The notes under the pieces were generated by a model. The model was given only the letters and a program-made list of their open reading frames with translations. It was not told the DNA's origin and ran no database searches. Positions 9,917-18,464 of a stretch of DNA of 64,000 nt are shown here, one piece after another (the first letter of the stretch is position 1; every line of letters begins with the position of its first letter). This stretch comes from Clostridium saccharoperbutylacetonicum N1-4(HMT) (GTDB taxonomy: Bacteria > Bacillota > Clostridia > Clostridiales > Clostridiaceae), in the NCBI RefSeq assembly GCF_000340885.1, contig NC_020291.1:1487001-1551000 (forward strand). The letters run 5' to 3'. The position numbers and the translations under genes were made by a program.

Positions 9917-10025
9917 ATCTTCGGGGTTGGGTGAGATTCCCTACTGGCGGTATAGCCCGCTAGCTTTAAAAAGCAGATTCGGTTAGATTCCGAAGCCTAC
10001 AGTTATAGTCTGGATGATAGAAGAT
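9917..10025 (+). promoter_or_regulatory. FMN riboswitch (RFN element)
   Basis: The conserved core is clear: ATCTTCGGGG, GGGTGAGATTCCCTACTGGC, AGCCCGC, GATTCGGT, GATTCCGAAGCC, and closure by GAAGAT that pairs with the first ATCTTC. It senses flavin mononucleotide and shuts off the downstream rib operon. It sits about 500 bases before ribD, which is unusually far, with two terminator hairpins in between. Confidence 0.97.
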
Positions 10026-10148
10026 AGTTATATAAATAATATTTAAAATTAAAATTTTAAATATATGTATTGCGATTAGAATTAAAGTTAAGCGTTTATA
10101 ATTTTATTATTATTGAGCGTATTAAGGCAATACTATAATTTATTTGAG

Positions 10149-10178
10149 CCCTGAATTTATATTGAATTCAGGGTTTTT
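10149..10178 (+). terminator. First terminator of the rib leader
   Basis: Perfect 9-bp stem (CCCTGAATT with its complement), 7-base loop, five T. Probably the expression platform of the FMN riboswitch. Confidence 0.85.
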
Positions 10179-10401
10179 GATGTTAGTTTGATATTAATAA
10201 TACTAGGTAATAAAATAAGTTATTGATAAGGTTATATTACTATCAATAGTGGGTATAGAATTACTAGATTATTTATTTATATTATATTGAACATTAAGCA
10301 TAAATTGTTTTTTGAAAGATAGTTTAAGCTAATTATAACGTCAACTAATAGAAATAAATTGTTTAAAATTTATTATAAATATTATAACTGCTATATCAGA
10401 G

Positions 10402-10432
10402 CTCTGGAGATTCAAATTTTCAGAGTTTTTTT
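10402..10432 (+). terminator. Second terminator of the rib leader
   Basis: CTCTGGAGAT pairs with ATTTTCAGAG (two G-T pairs), followed by seven T. Upstream, TCAG-AGCT-CTGG could form a competing 4-bp hairpin, loosely like the leaders in the sulfur locus. The bases between the two terminators show no gene. Confidence 0.65.
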
Positions 10433-10522
10433 GCGCGTATAAAAATCTCTAATTATTACAAAATTATATATAGATGAGTTTATGAGAAATACAAAAGATG
10501 TAAAGAATGATTTAAATGGGAG

Positions 10523-11620
10523 ATGATGAGTTTGGATGAGAAATATATGGATAGAGCATTAGAATTAGCAAAGAAAGGTATTGGTAGAGTTAATCCTAAT
10601 CCGTTAGTTGGAGCAGTCATAGTTAAGGATAATGAAATAATAGGAGAAGGATATCATGAATGTTATGGAATGGCTCATGCTGAAAGAAATGCTATAAAGA
10701 ATGCAGTGAGAGATGTAGTGGGAAGTACCATTTATGTGACACTTGAACCATGTGCTCATTATGGAAAAACTCCACCGTGTGTAGATTTGTTAATTGAAAA
10801 AAGATTTAAAAAAGTCGTGATTGGAATGTTAGATCCAAATGAACTAGTTGCAGGAAAAAGCATAGAAAAATTGAAACAGCATGGTATTGAAGTTGTAGTT
10901 GGAATTAGAGAAGAGGAATGTAAAAAGTTAAATGAAATCTTTATTAAATACATTACATCAAAATTGCCATTCGTAGTACTAAAAAGTGGAATGTCCATAG
11001 ATGGTAAAATAGCAACATATAATGGCGAATCTAAATGGATAACCTCTAAAGAATCAAGAGAGGATTCGCAAAAGCTAAGAAATAGGCTACATTCCATTAT
11101 GGTTGGAATAAATACAATTATTACTGATGATCCAGAGCTTACTTGCAGAATTAATAAAGATAAGAATTTAATTAGGATTATTGTAGATACTAAACTTAGA
11201 ATCTCTTTAGAGTCTAAAGTGATTTTAAATAGTGATAAAAAAACAATTATTGCAACTACTATAAATGCTGATGGAAATAAAAAACAAAAGCTAAGAGAAT
11301 TAGGAATGAAAATTATAGAAGTACCAAGTAAAAATAATAAGGTGGACTTAAAAGAGCTTATTAATAAACTTGGGCAGGAAGGCATAGATTCAATACTTAT
11401 TGAAGGTGGTGGAACACTTAATTTTTCTGCACTTGAAGAAGGTATTGTAGATAAAGTGGTTTTTTATATAGCTCCTAAAATATTGGGGGGAACGAATAGC
11501 AAGAGTAGCATATCAGGAAAGGGATTTTCGAAACTAAGTGAAGCAGTCAACTTAATTGATATGAGGTATAGAACTGTAGGAAAAGATTTAGTGGTAGAAG
11601 GATATGTAGAAAAGAAGTAA
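10523..11620 (+). CDS. ribD: Bifunctional riboflavin deaminase/reductase RibD
   Basis: Catalyses the second and third steps after GTP opening: deamination of the pyrimidine, then NADPH-dependent side-chain reduction. The N-terminal deaminase domain has the zinc motif HAERNA and EPCAHYGKTPPC. The C-terminal reductase domain starts near residue 147 (PFVVLKSGMSIDGKIAT) and contains ESKWITSKESR and ILIEGGGTLNFSALEEG. The 365 residues are normal. The start is uncertain: two adjacent ATGs and a TTG 9 bases downstream all follow GGGAG, and the TTG best matches homolog N-termini (MDEKYMDRAL). First gene of the FMN-controlled operon. Confidence 0.95.
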   Translation: MMSLDEKYMDRALELAKKGIGRVNPNPLVGAVIVKDNEIIGEGYHECYGMAHAERNAIKNAVRDVVGSTIYVTLEPCAHYGKTPPCVDLLIEKRFKKVVIGMLDPNELVAGKSIEKLKQHGIEVVVGIREEECKKLNEIFIKYITSKLPFVVLKSGMSIDGKIATYNGESKWITSKESREDSQKLRNRLHSIMVGINTIITDDPELTCRINKDKNLIRIIVDTKLRISLESKVILNSDKKTIIATTINADGNKKQKLRELGMKIIEVPSKNNKVDLKELINKLGQEGIDSILIEGGGTLNFSALEEGIVDKVVFYIAPKILGGTNSKSSISGKGFSKLSEAVNLIDMRYRTVGKDLVVEGYVEKK

Positions 11621-11634
11621 TTAGGGAGGGTAGG

Positions 11635-12288
11635 ATGTTTACTGGAATAATTGAAGAAATAGGAATTGTACAAGAATTTAATTTCGTAAACGGCTTTGGG
11701 ATAATACGAGTAGGATGTGTTAATGTATTGGAAGGTACAAAGATAGGCGATAGTATAGCAACTAATGGAGTTTGTTTAACTGTTAAAGAAATAAGTACTA
11801 ACTCGTTCAAGGCAGAAGTAATGGGGGAAACTTTAGCTAAAAGCAATTTGGGGAGGTTGAAAACAGGAGATAAGTTAAATCTTGAAAGAGCATTAAAATT
11901 AAGCGATAGACTAGGTGGACACATAGTAAGTGGACATATTGATGGAGTTGGAAAAATAATTTCAATAAAGGAAGAAAGTAATGGAACGTGGTTTACTATT
12001 TCGGCTCCAAAGGAGGTATTAAAATACATCATATATAAAGGATCTATTGCTATAGATGGAATAAGTTTGACGGTTGCTTATGTGGATGACTTAGTTTTTA
12101 AAGTTTCAGTAATACCACATACGTTGGACAATACAATTCTTCCAGGTAAAAAAATGGATTCTAATGTGAATTTAGAATGCGATTTGGTAGGAAAATATAT
12201 AGAAAAGCTTTTTACAGGGAATAAATCAAATGAAGAAGTAGAAAGTAGTAATATTACTATGGAATTTTTAAAAAATAGTGGTTTCTGA
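11635..12288 (+). CDS. ribE: Riboflavin synthase alpha chain
   Basis: Dismutates two molecules of 6,7-dimethyl-8-ribityllumazine to riboflavin. The N-terminal MFTGIIEEIG motif and the two repeated lumazine-binding barrels (NGVCLTVKEI in the first, IDGISLTV in the second) are clear. 217 residues is normal. AGGGAGGG lies 5 bases before the ATG, and the gene follows ribD by 14 bases, so the two are co-transcribed. Confidence 0.96.
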   Translation: MFTGIIEEIGIVQEFNFVNGFGIIRVGCVNVLEGTKIGDSIATNGVCLTVKEISTNSFKAEVMGETLAKSNLGRLKTGDKLNLERALKLSDRLGGHIVSGHIDGVGKIISIKEESNGTWFTISAPKEVLKYIIYKGSIAIDGISLTVAYVDDLVFKVSVIPHTLDNTILPGKKMDSNVNLECDLVGKYIEKLFTGNKSNEEVESSNITMEFLKNSGF

Positions 12289-12338
12289 AAAACATGTTAT
12301 AGAGTTATGAAAATGAATTAGTAGTTAGGAGATTAAAA

Positions 12339-13532
12339 ATGAAATTTAATAGTATAGAAGAAGGAATTAAAGATATACAAGAAGGTAAAATGGTTATAAT
12401 TGTGGATGATGAAGGAAGAGAAAATGAAGGTGATTTAGTAATTCCTGCTGAAATGGTTACTGGAGAAAATATTAATTTCATGATTAAGTATGCAAGAGGA
12501 TTAGTATGTGCACCAGTAGATGAAGAAATAGCAGCTAAATTATGCCTAAATCCAATGGTTGAAAAAAATACAGATAATCATGAAACTGCATTTACGGTTG
12601 CAGTAGACCATAAAGATACAACTACAGGAATATCAGCCTTCGAAAGAGCTTATACAATTAACAAACTTGTAGATTCAAATGAAAGAGATAGTTTTAGAAG
12701 GCCTGGTCATGTATTTCCTTTGATAGCTAAACGTGATGGGGTATTAGAAAGAAGAGGACATACAGAAGCGGCAGTAGATTTAGCAAAACTTGCGGGATTT
12801 AAAGGTGCAGCAGCTATCTGTGAAATAATAAATGATAATGGCACAATGGCTAGAAGAGATGATTTGATTGGATTTGCAAAAGAACATAGTTTAAAGATAT
12901 TAACTATAGAAGATTTGATTAAATATAGAAAACAGGATAATTTTAGTGTCACCAAGGAAGCAGAAGCTTATTTACCAACAGAATATGGTGATTTTAAGAT
13001 ATTGGCTTTTAGTGAGAAGAATTCTTCAAAATGCCATCTAGCCTTAATAAAGGGAGACATTACTACTGATGAACCTGTACTAACAAGAGTTCATTCAGAA
13101 TGTTTAACTGGAGATGCTTTAGGTTCTAGGAAATGTGATTGCGGTGAACAATATGCTGCAGCAATGGAAATGATAGAAAAGGAAGGTCGGGGGATACTTC
13201 TTTACATGAGACAAGAAGGAAGAGGAATAGGTCTTTTAAACAAGATAAAGGCATATCATTTGCAAGATACTGGTTTAGATACAGTAGATGCAAATTTGGC
13301 TTTAGGATTTAAAGAGGATATGAGAGACTATAAAGTTAGTGCTGATATGCTAAAAATATTAGGAATAAGCAACATTAGATTAATAACAAATAATCCTGCT
13401 AAAATTAAAGATCTTGAAAAAAATCATATTAATGTTGTTGAAAGAATTCCAATAGAAATGCCTATAAATAAAAATGATGAGTTTTATATAAGAACAAAAA
13501 AGGAAAGAATGAATCATTTAATAAATTTATAA
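12339..13532 (+). CDS. ribBA: Bifunctional DHBP synthase / GTP cyclohydrolase II
   Basis: Supplies both entry compounds of riboflavin synthesis. The N-terminal half (about 1-200) is 3,4-dihydroxy-2-butanone-4-phosphate synthase with DDEGRENEGDLV and RRPGHVFPL, and RRGHTEAAVDL. The C-terminal half is GTP cyclohydrolase II, with the zinc site SECLTGDALGSRKCDCGEQ and the RQEGRGIGL loop. 397 residues is normal for the fusion. AGGAG precedes the ATG. A 323-base gap with a palindromic element separates it from ribH. Confidence 0.97.
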   Translation: MKFNSIEEGIKDIQEGKMVIIVDDEGRENEGDLVIPAEMVTGENINFMIKYARGLVCAPVDEEIAAKLCLNPMVEKNTDNHETAFTVAVDHKDTTTGISAFERAYTINKLVDSNERDSFRRPGHVFPLIAKRDGVLERRGHTEAAVDLAKLAGFKGAAAICEIINDNGTMARRDDLIGFAKEHSLKILTIEDLIKYRKQDNFSVTKEAEAYLPTEYGDFKILAFSEKNSSKCHLALIKGDITTDEPVLTRVHSECLTGDALGSRKCDCGEQYAAAMEMIEKEGRGILLYMRQEGRGIGLLNKIKAYHLQDTGLDTVDANLALGFKEDMRDYKVSADMLKILGISNIRLITNNPAKIKDLEKNHINVVERIPIEMPINKNDEFYIRTKKERMNHLINL

Positions 13533-13556
13533 TAATTTAATGTATAGATATCCAAG

Positions 13557-13800
13557 GCAAGAATTAGACATATGCGGAACTACCGAAATTAAACACATAT
13601 TTATTACAGCGGACTAATGAAATTTTCGCTGGATGGGTTCTAAGTGGAAGGATGCACCCATTTCTGCATGTTCCTAAAGTAAATTTATGACAAGCAGAAA
13701 GTGGAACAACCTTCCACTAATAACCATCACAGCTTAATTTCATATGCCGCTTGCACAAATATGTATCTAATTTCTGGTGCGGTGTCGAGATTATAATTTA
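13557..13800 (+). repeat. Palindromic structured element, copy A
   Basis: About 240 bases that fold into one long branched hairpin: GAATTA near the left end pairs with TATAATTT at the right, GAAATTAAACACATATTT with AAATATGT..AATTTC, GCGG with CCGC, GGTTCTAAGTGG with CCACTAATAACC, and CTGC with GCAG at the tip. A diverged second copy lies at 24,311-24,556, with compensatory changes in these stems. It sits inside the rib operon. Either a structured RNA or a MITE-like element; strand unknown. Confidence 0.75.
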
Positions 13801-13855
13801 TCAACAATTGATAATTAGAATATATAATAATATTAAGCAATGGAGGAAAAGTGTA

Positions 13856-14320
13856 ATGAATATTTTTGAAGGAAATTTAGTTTCAGAAGGATTAAAGTTT
13901 GGAATAATAGTAGGAAGATTTAATGAGTTTATTGGTGGTAAATTATTAGATGGTGCATTAGATGGATTAAAAAGACATGGAGCTAATGAAGCTGATATTG
14001 ATATTGCATGGGTTCCGGGTGCTTTTGAAATTCCATTAGTAGCTAAGAAAATGGCCCAAAATAATAAATATGATGCAGTGATTTGCTTAGGAGCAGTAAT
14101 AAAAGGTGCAACTTCTCATTATGACTATGTTTGTTCAGAAGTATCAAAAGGAATTGCTAGTGTTTCTCTTGAAAGTGAAAAGCCAGTTATATTTGGCGTA
14201 CTTACAACGAATACCATTGAACAAGCAATTGAAAGAGCAGGAACTAAAGCTGGGAATAAGGGATATGAATGTGCAGTTTCAGCAATAGAAATGGCTAATT
14301 TGCTTCGAGCTATAAAGTAA
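13856..14320 (+). CDS. ribH: 6,7-dimethyl-8-ribityllumazine synthase
   Basis: Condenses 5-amino-6-ribitylaminouracil with dihydroxybutanone phosphate; forms 60-subunit shells in bacilli. Shows [44 protein letters not shown] (active-site His) and [17 protein letters not shown]. The ATG chosen gives 154 residues, the family length, behind TGGAGG; an upstream in-frame extension of 35 codons lies in the palindromic element and is not part of the protein. Last gene of the rib operon. Confidence 0.97.
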   Translation: MNIFEGNLVSEGLKFGIIVGRFNEFIGGKLLDGALDGLKRHGANEADIDIAWVPGAFEIPLVAKKMAQNNKYDAVICLGAVIKGATSHYDYVCSEVSKGIASVSLESEKPVIFGVLTTNTIEQAIERAGTKAGNKGYECAVSAIEMANLLRAIK

Positions 14321-14338
14321 AAATGTAAATTGAAGTAG

Positions 14339-14400
14339 CAAGTCAATTATTGGAATTAATCATATTTTAGATTAACTCTAATAATTGACTTGTTATTTTA
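14339..14400 (+). terminator. rib operon terminator
   Basis: A stem of more than 20 bp (CAAGTCAATTATT and its complement, few mismatches), then TTATTTTA. The next 286 bases to the NlpC gene hold no gene that I see. Confidence 0.8.
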
Positions 14401-14686
14401 TGTTGAATATTGTGCTAATATTAATATCAGTGTAATATAATAATATAATGTACATTTATAGGCTATTTTGTAATTTACGCAACAAAAACAATTATACTAT
14501 CTTGTTAACTAAAGGAATTTCAACATAATCAAAGAATAAGTTAGAATACTCAATAAGAATCTAGATATAAGCAATGTAATATAAGATCATAATAGATAGG
14601 AAGATTGTTGAAGCGTGTTATAAATGATATAATTATGTGGTACAAGGGGAAAATAAAGGGGGAAGGGTTAGTTAAACCGATAAGAT

Positions 14687-15982
14687 ATGAAAAATAAAAT
14701 TTTAGCACTTGTTTTAGCAACAGTAATAATTTCTGGTAACTTAATACCAGTATCAGCAACACCAAGCAATGAACAGCTTGATGCTTCAAGACAAAAATAT
14801 GCGGATATAGAAAATAAAATAAAAGATATTGAAGCTAAAATTTATGATTTAGATATGAAAATGGAACCATTGCAAGCATCAATTGATAAAAATAAGGCAG
14901 AAATAAGAAATATTAATATTGTCACTGAAAATACCAAAAAAGATATTGAACAATGTAAAAAAGATATCAATGATTTGGATTTAGCTTTAGGAAAAAGAGT
15001 CAAGATAATGTATTCATCAGGAGATTTAGAGTTTAATTATTTAAATTTCATACTTAATTCAGATTCTACAAGTGAATTTTTTTCAAGGGTACAAGCCGTT
15101 GGAACAATTATAGAAAAAGATAAATCGTACATAGATGGTATTAAGAGTAAAAGAATTGAGTTAAATGATAAGGTGAAATCTTTAGACGATAAAAAAACTG
15201 AAATAAATAAGTTAAATAAAGAAGTTCAGGACAATTTAAATCAATTAGCAAGTAATAAAAAAGCAGAGCAAGAATTGGCAGCTGAGGCACAGACTGAAAA
15301 GAGTAAGTTTGATGTAGAATATTTATCATTACTGGAAAGAGATGCAGTTAAGACCCAATTTGATGTTATAGATAGTTCGAATAGTTCTTCAGCAGATATT
15401 GAAGGAGCCGTTAGTCAGTTAGCTAGTATTAGGGACAATCAGATTAAGAGCCCAATTGTTACCAAAGAAATAAATGATAAGATACAAAAAGGAAAAGCAG
15501 CAGCTTCTAAAAAGAAAGACCAAGAAGCAAAAGCAGCTGCAGAAAGTCAAAGGCAAGCACAGGCTCAGGTAAGTTCAACTAGTACAAAGTCTACTAGTAG
15601 TAGTAATAAGAAGTCAAATTCTTCAGTATCAGCACCAGCAGCTGGAAATGCTCAAGCAATTTTAAATGAAGCCTATAAACATTTAGGAAAGAGTTACGTA
15701 TGGGGAGCAACAGGTCCGAGTAATTTTGATTGTTCAGGATTCACAGAGTATGTTTATGAACATGCAGCGGGAGTAGATATATCAAGAACAACATATACTC
15801 AAATAAATGTTGGACAACCTGTTAGTCAAGACCAACTTAAACCAGGAGATTTAGTATTTCCACATGCAGGCCATGTTGGTATCTATGTTGGAAATGGCCA
15901 AATGATTCATGCGCCACAAACTGGAGATGTAGTTAAGGTAGGACCAGTATATAGTTTTTACGCTGGAAGAAGAATTCTTTAA
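14687..15982 (+). CDS. Secreted NlpC/P60 peptidoglycan hydrolase with coiled coil
   Basis: Exported cell-wall endopeptidase of 431 residues. A signal peptide (MKNKILALVLATVIISGNLIPVSA, cleaved near residue 25) leads into a long coiled coil (about 28-220), as in the PcsB/Usp-like regulators of wall splitting. A low-complexity Ala/Gln/Ser linker (about 268-320) follows. The NlpC/P60 domain has the likely triad Cys349 (NFDCSGF), His396 (HVGIY) and His408. It probably cleaves D-Glu-to-diamino acid bonds in wall peptides. The ribosome site is weak or distant (GGAAGGG 20 bases upstream). Confidence 0.93.
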   Translation: MKNKILALVLATVIISGNLIPVSATPSNEQLDASRQKYADIENKIKDIEAKIYDLDMKMEPLQASIDKNKAEIRNINIVTENTKKDIEQCKKDINDLDLALGKRVKIMYSSGDLEFNYLNFILNSDSTSEFFSRVQAVGTIIEKDKSYIDGIKSKRIELNDKVKSLDDKKTEINKLNKEVQDNLNQLASNKKAEQELAAEAQTEKSKFDVEYLSLLERDAVKTQFDVIDSSNSSSADIEGAVSQLASIRDNQIKSPIVTKEINDKIQKGKAAASKKKDQEAKAAAESQRQAQAQVSSTSTKSTSSSNKKSNSSVSAPAAGNAQAILNEAYKHLGKSYVWGATGPSNFDCSGFTEYVYEHAAGVDISRTTYTQINVGQPVSQDQLKPGDLVFPHAGHVGIYVGNGQMIHAPQTGDVVKVGPVYSFYAGRRIL

Positions 15983-16006
15983 TATAGAAAATAAAATGAT
16001 TATTAG

Positions 16007-16040
16007 AATAGCTGTCCAAATTTTGTGGACAGCTATTTTT
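16007..16040 (+). terminator. Terminator of the NlpC/P60 gene
   Basis: Perfect 12-bp stem (AATAGCTGTCCA and its complement), 7-base loop, then T-rich. It also separates the convergent kup gene. Confidence 0.85.
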
Positions 16041-16059
16041 AAATTAAATAAATTGTTAA

Positions 16060-18057
16060 TTATTTTGGAACTCTTTTCAAAACCGCATGATTATGATGTC
16101 CTAAAAATAAAGGAACCGTTTCAATATCAACATCGCTATGTTCTAAACCAAACCACCTTTCTGGGGAAACTGTATATCTCTTTATGAATAGTTTCAATTT
16201 AAGTATAAGTTCTTCCCAGTAGTTTAAGTCAGATTCATAGGAAAGCTGTTCTAAAATTAGTAGAAAGCGAAAATCACTAACTTTTCTATCAGGCATTATA
16301 GAGTAATTTCTGGATTGGACATCTATTTCACCACTTTCAACTAAATCAGTTGATATTTGACGCATAAAGACATTTAATTTTTGTTCTACTCTAAAACCGA
16401 GTTTAATTTGTACTTTTACAATATAAGAAGTTCCAAAGGTATCAACAGAATACTCGGCCACATAAGGTTCGTCAGTAACGACAATATTTACAAACCAGTA
16501 AACTTCGGCTTTTTTTGGTCTTTTATCTAAGATAGAATACATTATCTTTCTCTCAATTTGCTTAGGTTTACTGCTGCTAGTTAAACATACAAGATTTGTT
16601 GTATATTTAGGACGGTCTTTATCTTGACGTAATTGATCTAAGATATCTTTATAATCATCAATAGGAACATGCTCAATCAAACGCATTTTTATATAATATC
16701 CTTTTATCCAAATATACATAATAGATAAAATTGAAAAAGCAATTAAAGCAGCAATAAATCCACCATGCATAAATTTAACAATATTTGCAAGGAAGAATGA
16801 AATTTCTAAAGCACCGAAGAATAAGAGAATACTAATAGCAATAATTAGGTTAGTTTTTTTCTTTAATAAATAATTAAAGAGAAGAATAGTTGTCATTAGC
16901 ATTGTTACTGTAATTGCAAGGCCATAAGCAGCTTCCATATGCGCAGAATTTTTAAAGTAAAGGACTATTCCAATACAAACAATCCACAAAACTTTATTTA
17001 CTGAAGGTAAATATAATTGTCCTTTAGAACTAGATGGATACATTGTATGCAGTCTAGGAAATAAATTTAACTTTATAGCTTCAGAAACAAGTGTAAAAGA
17101 TCCAGAAATTAAGGCTTGTGAAGCTATTATTGCAGCAAGGGTTGAAATTATTATACTGAAAACTAAGAAACTAGCAGGAACCATTTGGTAAAATGGATTT
17201 AATTCTGATAATCCTAAAAATTTAGCATTATTTTTTGCTGATAATATCCAAGCACCTTGTCCAAAATAATTTAGCAGCAAGCATATTTTAACGAATGGCC
17301 AAGAACCATAAATGTTTCGTCTACCAACATGACCAAGGTCGGAGTAAAGTGCTTCAGCACCAGTTGAAGATAAAAATATACTGCCAAGAATAAAAAATCC
17401 TAATTTATTTTCACTGCTAAAAAGAGTATTAATTGCATAGTATGGTGATAGTGCACGTAGTAATGTCCAATTATGAGAAAGACTTATGATGCCAAATATG
17501 GCTAAAGAAGAAAACCAAATGAGCATAATTGGACCAAACATTTTGCCAATTAAATCAGTTCCTAAATGTTGAATAAAAAAGAGTAGGCTTATAATAGCTA
17601 TTACAATAATTATAATACTATGTTCATAATGACCAAAAAGTTCTTTAAAGCTTGGAATAAGATCTAAACCTTCAACAGCTGAGGTTACAGTTACAGCTGG
17701 AGTTAGCATCCCATCTGCTAGTAATGCAGAACCACCAATCATTGCAGGAATTATAAGCCACTTTGCACGATTGCGGACTAGTGTAAATAGAGAAAAAATT
17801 CCACCTTCACCGTTATTATCGGCTTTTAAAGTGATGATAACATATTTTATTGTTGTTAAAATAGTTATAGTCCAAAAAACCATAGACAAGACGCCGAGAA
17901 TAAAATTTTCAGATACGTTTTGTAGGCCGCCATTGCCTTCTAAGATAGATTTCATAACATATAAAGGAGAAGTTCCAATATCTCCATAAACAACTCCTAA
18001 GGTTACAACAATTCCAGCTAAAGTAAGTTTGTTAATGTTATTTTGTTTCATAATCAA
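16060..18057 (-). CDS. kup: KUP-family potassium transporter (second of tandem pair)
   Basis: Proton-coupled K+ importer of the KUP/HAK/KT family. 665 residues, with about 12 membrane helices in the first 450 residues and a cytoplasmic C-terminal domain. Family motifs: GVVYGDIGTSPLYVMKSI at the N-terminus, GEGGIFSL in the first loop, and GGSALLADGMLTPAVTVTSAVEGL. It is highly similar along its length to the kup gene just upstream and follows it in the same direction, separated by a 407-base gap holding a palindromic element. An AGGAAG site precedes the ATG. The pair may differ in affinity or regulation. Confidence 0.96.
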   Translation of the reverse strand: MIMKQNNINKLTLAGIVVTLGVVYGDIGTSPLYVMKSILEGNGGLQNVSENFILGVLSMVFWTITILTTIKYVIITLKADNNGEGGIFSLFTLVRNRAKWLIIPAMIGGSALLADGMLTPAVTVTSAVEGLDLIPSFKELFGHYEHSIIIIVIAIISLLFFIQHLGTDLIGKMFGPIMLIWFSSLAIFGIISLSHNWTLLRALSPYYAINTLFSSENKLGFFILGSIFLSSTGAEALYSDLGHVGRRNIYGSWPFVKICLLLNYFGQGAWILSAKNNAKFLGLSELNPFYQMVPASFLVFSIIISTLAAIIASQALISGSFTLVSEAIKLNLFPRLHTMYPSSSKGQLYLPSVNKVLWIVCIGIVLYFKNSAHMEAAYGLAITVTMLMTTILLFNYLLKKKTNLIIAISILLFFGALEISFFLANIVKFMHGGFIAALIAFSILSIMYIWIKGYYIKMRLIEHVPIDDYKDILDQLRQDKDRPKYTTNLVCLTSSSKPKQIERKIMYSILDKRPKKAEVYWFVNIVVTDEPYVAEYSVDTFGTSYIVKVQIKLGFRVEQKLNVFMRQISTDLVESGEIDVQSRNYSIMPDRKVSDFRFLLILEQLSYESDLNYWEELILKLKLFIKRYTVSPERWFGLEHSDVDIETVPLFLGHHNHAVLKRVPK

Positions 18058-18080
18058 TCTTCCTTTTATAGTATAATTTA

Positions 18081-18332
18081 GGCACTATCCAATTAATAAC
18101 AAGTCCACTTGCTAGCCTATTTTTCATCATCAGAGGAGGTTAAATTGCATGCGCAATTTAACTAAGTTGAAGCCAAATACAAGATTTGTGCTCTCACTTA
18201 TAATAGGCTTGCTATGAGGCCATTTTGTTTCCTTCCCTGATGAAAAATATGCACCTTTAAAAAGGAGTAGCTATGCTGCAACATCGGAACTTATATTGGC
18301 AATTTTGGACTTGTTATTTATTATCATGTGCC
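18081..18332. repeat. Palindromic element with terminal inverted repeats, between kup genes
   Basis: The 252-base element has imperfect 27-base inverted ends; the inner 13 bases (AATAACAAGTCCA) are perfect. Inside are a second nested stem (ATTTTTCATCA with TGATGAAAAAT) and a perfect local palindrome (GTTAAATTGC with GCAATTTAAC). No coding capacity was seen. It is not similar in sequence to the elements at 13,557 and 24,311. Could be a MITE or an intergenic RNA structure between the two kup genes. Confidence 0.65.
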
Positions 18333-18464
18333 TTATGCCAAAATAATTCTTATGATAACACTATTTAGAAAAATAAGTCAAATTATTTTGAAAAGGTAAA
18401 AATTACATAACTATATAAAATAATAGGAATATATGATTTATTGAAGATAATAAATATAGATTAG

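Noticed and set aside
13557..13800. Coding extension of ribH (35 extra codons)
   Set aside because: The extension lies in the palindromic element, lacks a ribosome site, and the internal ATG gives the exact family length and start.
18058..18464. c-di-AMP (ydaO) riboswitch upstream of kup
   Set aside because: The conserved GGGGAACC-type core is not found on either strand here or at 20,493-20,900; only palindromes are seen.
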